From Patescibacteria group bacterium (GTDB lineage Bacteria; Patescibacteria; UBA1384; JAMDBS01): 7,036 nucleotides of DNA. Below are positions 5,609-7,036 of this stretch, piece by piece (within the stretch, counting starts at the first letter, position 1; each line of letters begins with the position of its first letter). A program made the translations under genes and the position numbers. The stretch spans positions 2,396 to 9,431 of the forward strand of contig JAMDBS010000101.1 in the NCBI GenBank assembly GCA_023487325.1, given 5' to 3'. The notes under the pieces are model-generated. The model had not been told where the DNA came from and ran no database searches. It saw only the letters and a program-made list of their open reading frames with translations.

Positions 5609-5863
5609 TTATTCAAATGGATTGCTCTTGCCTGTTTCGCTTTCAGTCACATTCAAAGGAACATTGCCGTATATTTGTCGTTCGGTAATTTTTTTAGCAT
5701 TTGGATTGGCTAAAATATTTTTATCAACCATCTTAACTTCTGCGGCTTTTTGATCTACTTGAGCCGCATCTGGTGCAATTTGCCCAAACCAATAATAAAG
5801 TCCGCCAGCCACAGCTAAAACCAAGATAATTCCAAAAATACTAATATATTTTGTGTTTTGCAT
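5609..5863 (-). CDS. Small single-pass membrane protein of the pilus operon, possible minimal PilP counterpart
   Basis: I do not recognise this 84-residue protein with certainty. It has a short N-terminus, one hydrophobic segment (about 7-26), an Ala/Asp/Lys-rich stretch (30-58), and a tail with RQIYGNVPLNV (62-72) ending GKSNPFE (78-84). The position after pilN and pilO is where pilP sits in classical operons, and the GKSNPF ending recalls the DPF-type motif near the N-terminus of PilP and related proteins. However, the folded C-terminal PilP domain that contacts the secretin PilQ is absent. There is no lipobox cysteine. It may be a reduced alignment-complex subunit or an unrelated pilus accessory protein; both are inference. 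Translation is clearly coupled: its ATG overlaps the upstream stop as TAATG, with AGGAG 4 nt before it, and pilB starts 2 nt after its stop. Confidence 0.8.
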   Translation of the reverse strand: MQNTKYISIFGIILVLAVAGGLYYWFGQIAPDAAQVDQKAAEVKMVDKNILANPNAKKITERQIYGNVPLNVTESETGKSNPFE

Positions 5864-6444
5864 TATTCTCCTGTTTGCTTACTGGCAGACGTGTTATTTG
5901 AATTTGTTGAACTGGCTGATTGGTCTGCTTGAAAGATATTTACGGTCAAATTTGCTCCCAGCAAACCTTTGGTAATTTCCGAGCTGGCTTGCGTTAAAAC
6001 AATATCGCTGACTGATAATGGCTGAATATTATTTTGCAATTTAGCCAGAAAAGCTTTTAAGCCATCATAAAAACCCTTGATATTCACAGTTAAAATTTTT
6101 GGCGAACTATCTTTGGTAGTCGGCTTAAGATCGCTCATGGTCACTCCGCTTTCTTGGCTCATCTTATTAAGACTGGTAATAATATCAGCAAGATTGTTTT
6201 TTGCCAAAGCCAAATTGAGTTGGTCAACTTCGGTTTTATTGTTGGCAAATTGCCCCTTTAGATAATTTAAATCATCAATTTTTTGTTGGGTTTTGCTAAT
6301 TTCTTTATTTAATACTGCGTAATTAAAATTCAGCTCTTTATTTATTTCAAGATAAGGAGGAATAGCAAAATAGCCGATACCGAACATCACAATTAATGAA
6401 AAAACTATAACTGCTGGCCAGCTGGAATGTTTTTCTTTGCTCAT
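5863..6444 (-). CDS. pilO: PilO-like alignment-complex protein
   Basis: PilO is a bitopic inner-membrane protein that pairs with PilN to link the cytoplasmic motor with the rest of the pilus machine. This 193-residue protein has a short cytoplasmic N-terminus, one membrane helix (about 9-28), a predicted coiled coil (about 34-82, rich in K/E/N/Q/L), and a ferredoxin-like domain (about 86-171) with alternating pattern ADIITSLNKMSQESGVTMSDL then KILTVNIKGFYDGLKAFLAKL, typical of PilO/GspM folds. The C-terminus (172-193) is a Ser/Thr/Asn/Gln-rich tail, probably unstructured. Length fits the PilO family (about 200). The start overlaps the upstream stop as ATGA, with AGGAG 5 nt before the ATG, so coupling is expected. 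PilN and PilO folds are similar; the assignment rests on fold pattern plus order. Confidence 0.85.
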   Translation of the reverse strand: MSKEKHSSWPAVIVFSLIVMFGIGYFAIPPYLEINKELNFNYAVLNKEISKTQQKIDDLNYLKGQFANNKTEVDQLNLALAKNNLADIITSLNKMSQESGVTMSDLKPTTKDSSPKILTVNIKGFYDGLKAFLAKLQNNIQPLSVSDIVLTQASSEITKGLLGANLTVNIFQADQSASSTNSNNTSASKQTGE

Positions 6445-7004
6445 TTTGTCTCCTTGCTGGTATTCATTTTTGCGCTTATTTCAAAATTGACCTTTTCTGA
6501 TTTATCGCTGGCTGTGGCTGTAGGGCCGGTGGAAGCAGTAGATTTTGATGAAGCAATAAGCTTAACATCGGTAAATTTATTGGAATTTTTTAAACTCTGC
6601 AAGAAGATTGCCATTGAATCATAACTACCAACCTGGCCTTTCATGGAAATTTCATTTTTGCTGTTGGCGCTAAAATTGGAAAAAATAACATCTTTGGTGA
6701 CAGTTTTTTGCAAAGCATCAAAAAAATCAGACCAATTTACACTGGTTGAGGTAAACTTATTGATATTGGAGATGCCGTTTTGAAATCTTAGAGCCTGATC
6801 TTCAATTTCTTTTAATCCGCTGGAGGCGATTTCTTCATTTAATTGATTTAATTTAGCTTTGGCAGTAGTGATTTGCGACGTTTTGTAGTATTTATTCAAA
6901 AATAAATATAAAAATGCGCCAATAAACAAAAAAGCGCAAATTAAAATAAATATGCCCCAGATTTTGCTAGGGCTGGCGCCTTCCAATGAAGCCATTTTTG
7001 GCAT
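6441..7004 (-). CDS. pilN: PilN-like alignment-complex protein (start uncertain, frame open to window edge)
   Basis: PilN binds PilM with its cytoplasmic tail and PilO through its periplasmic or extracytoplasmic domain. The visible 187 residues show a short cytoplasmic segment, one membrane helix (about 15-37), a coiled-coil stretch (about 42-82), and a ferredoxin-like domain (about 88-181) with DVIFSNFSANSKNEISMKG (105-123) followed by YDSMAIFLQSLKNS, the typical PilN pattern. A Ser/Thr/Ala-rich insert (152-169) interrupts the last strands. The usual PilM-binding motif (INLLP-type) is not seen. The ATG at 7004 has GAGGAG 9 nt upstream, but the frame stays open through VKKSNEEPLE to the window edge, so the protein may begin earlier and the motif could lie there. 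Its TGA stop overlaps the pilO ATG. PilN versus PilO rests on order and pattern. Confidence 0.83.
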   Translation of the reverse strand: MPKMASLEGASPSKIWGIFILICAFLFIGAFLYLFLNKYYKTSQITTAKAKLNQLNEEIASSGLKEIEDQALRFQNGISNINKFTSTSVNWSDFFDALQKTVTKDVIFSNFSANSKNEISMKGQVGSYDSMAIFLQSLKNSNKFTDVKLIASSKSTASTGPTATASDKSEKVNFEISAKMNTSKETK

Positions 7005-7036
7005 TTCCAGGGGCTCCTCGTTGGATTTTTTAACAC

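Noticed and set aside
6441..6444. Possible UGA recoding (Gly), known from some CPR lineages
   Set aside because: TGA ends pilN in a classic ATGA overlap with pilO, and all genes read through without internal TGA; the standard code fits.

Overview
The window is a compact type IV pilus (T4P) assembly locus. Every gene I accept lies on the minus strand, so transcription runs from high to low coordinates. It most likely comes from a Candidate Phyla Radiation (Patescibacteria) genome, perhaps Parcubacteria-like. The grounds are the very short PilN/PilO-type proteins, a small prepilin with the [18 protein letters not shown] helix followed by [11 protein letters not shown]-rich spacers made of TTTTCAAT/ATTGAAAA units, and the gene order. 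This placement is an inference. TGA is used as a real stop (end of pilN), which argues against a UGA-recoding Gracilibacteria/SR1-type genome.

In transcription order: a PilN-like protein (6441-7004, start uncertain, frame open to the window edge); a PilO-like protein (5863-6444); an 84-aa single-pass membrane protein, possibly a minimal PilP counterpart (5609-5863); the extension ATPase PilB (3372-5606); the retraction ATPase PilT (2197-3261); the platform protein PilC (1044-2090); a major-type prepilin (392-829); and the first 71 codons of the prepilin peptidase PilD (1-214), cut by the window edge. The first four genes are packed tightly: ATGA overlap, TAATG overlap, then a 2-nt gap. The later genes are separated by about 100-210 nt of AT-rich or hairpin-rich DNA.

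Together they supply most of a pilus machine. PilD cleaves and methylates the pilin. PilN, PilO and the small protein form the inner-membrane alignment complex. PilC is the membrane platform. PilB powers extension and PilT powers retraction. PilM would be expected just upstream of the window. No secretin (PilQ) is visible here.

The spacers hold the least explained features. Two 80-bp hairpin-forming elements each begin exactly 7 nt after a stop codon (pilB and pilT). A third, looser AT-rich inverted repeat lies before pilD. The 214-nt leader of the pilin gene is full of inverted repeats, including a perfect 24-bp palindrome. A clean hairpin follows the pilin stop. I see no CRISPR, tRNA, rRNA, transposase or defence genes. 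The locus is a recognisable T4P operon with unusual details, not a wholly new system.
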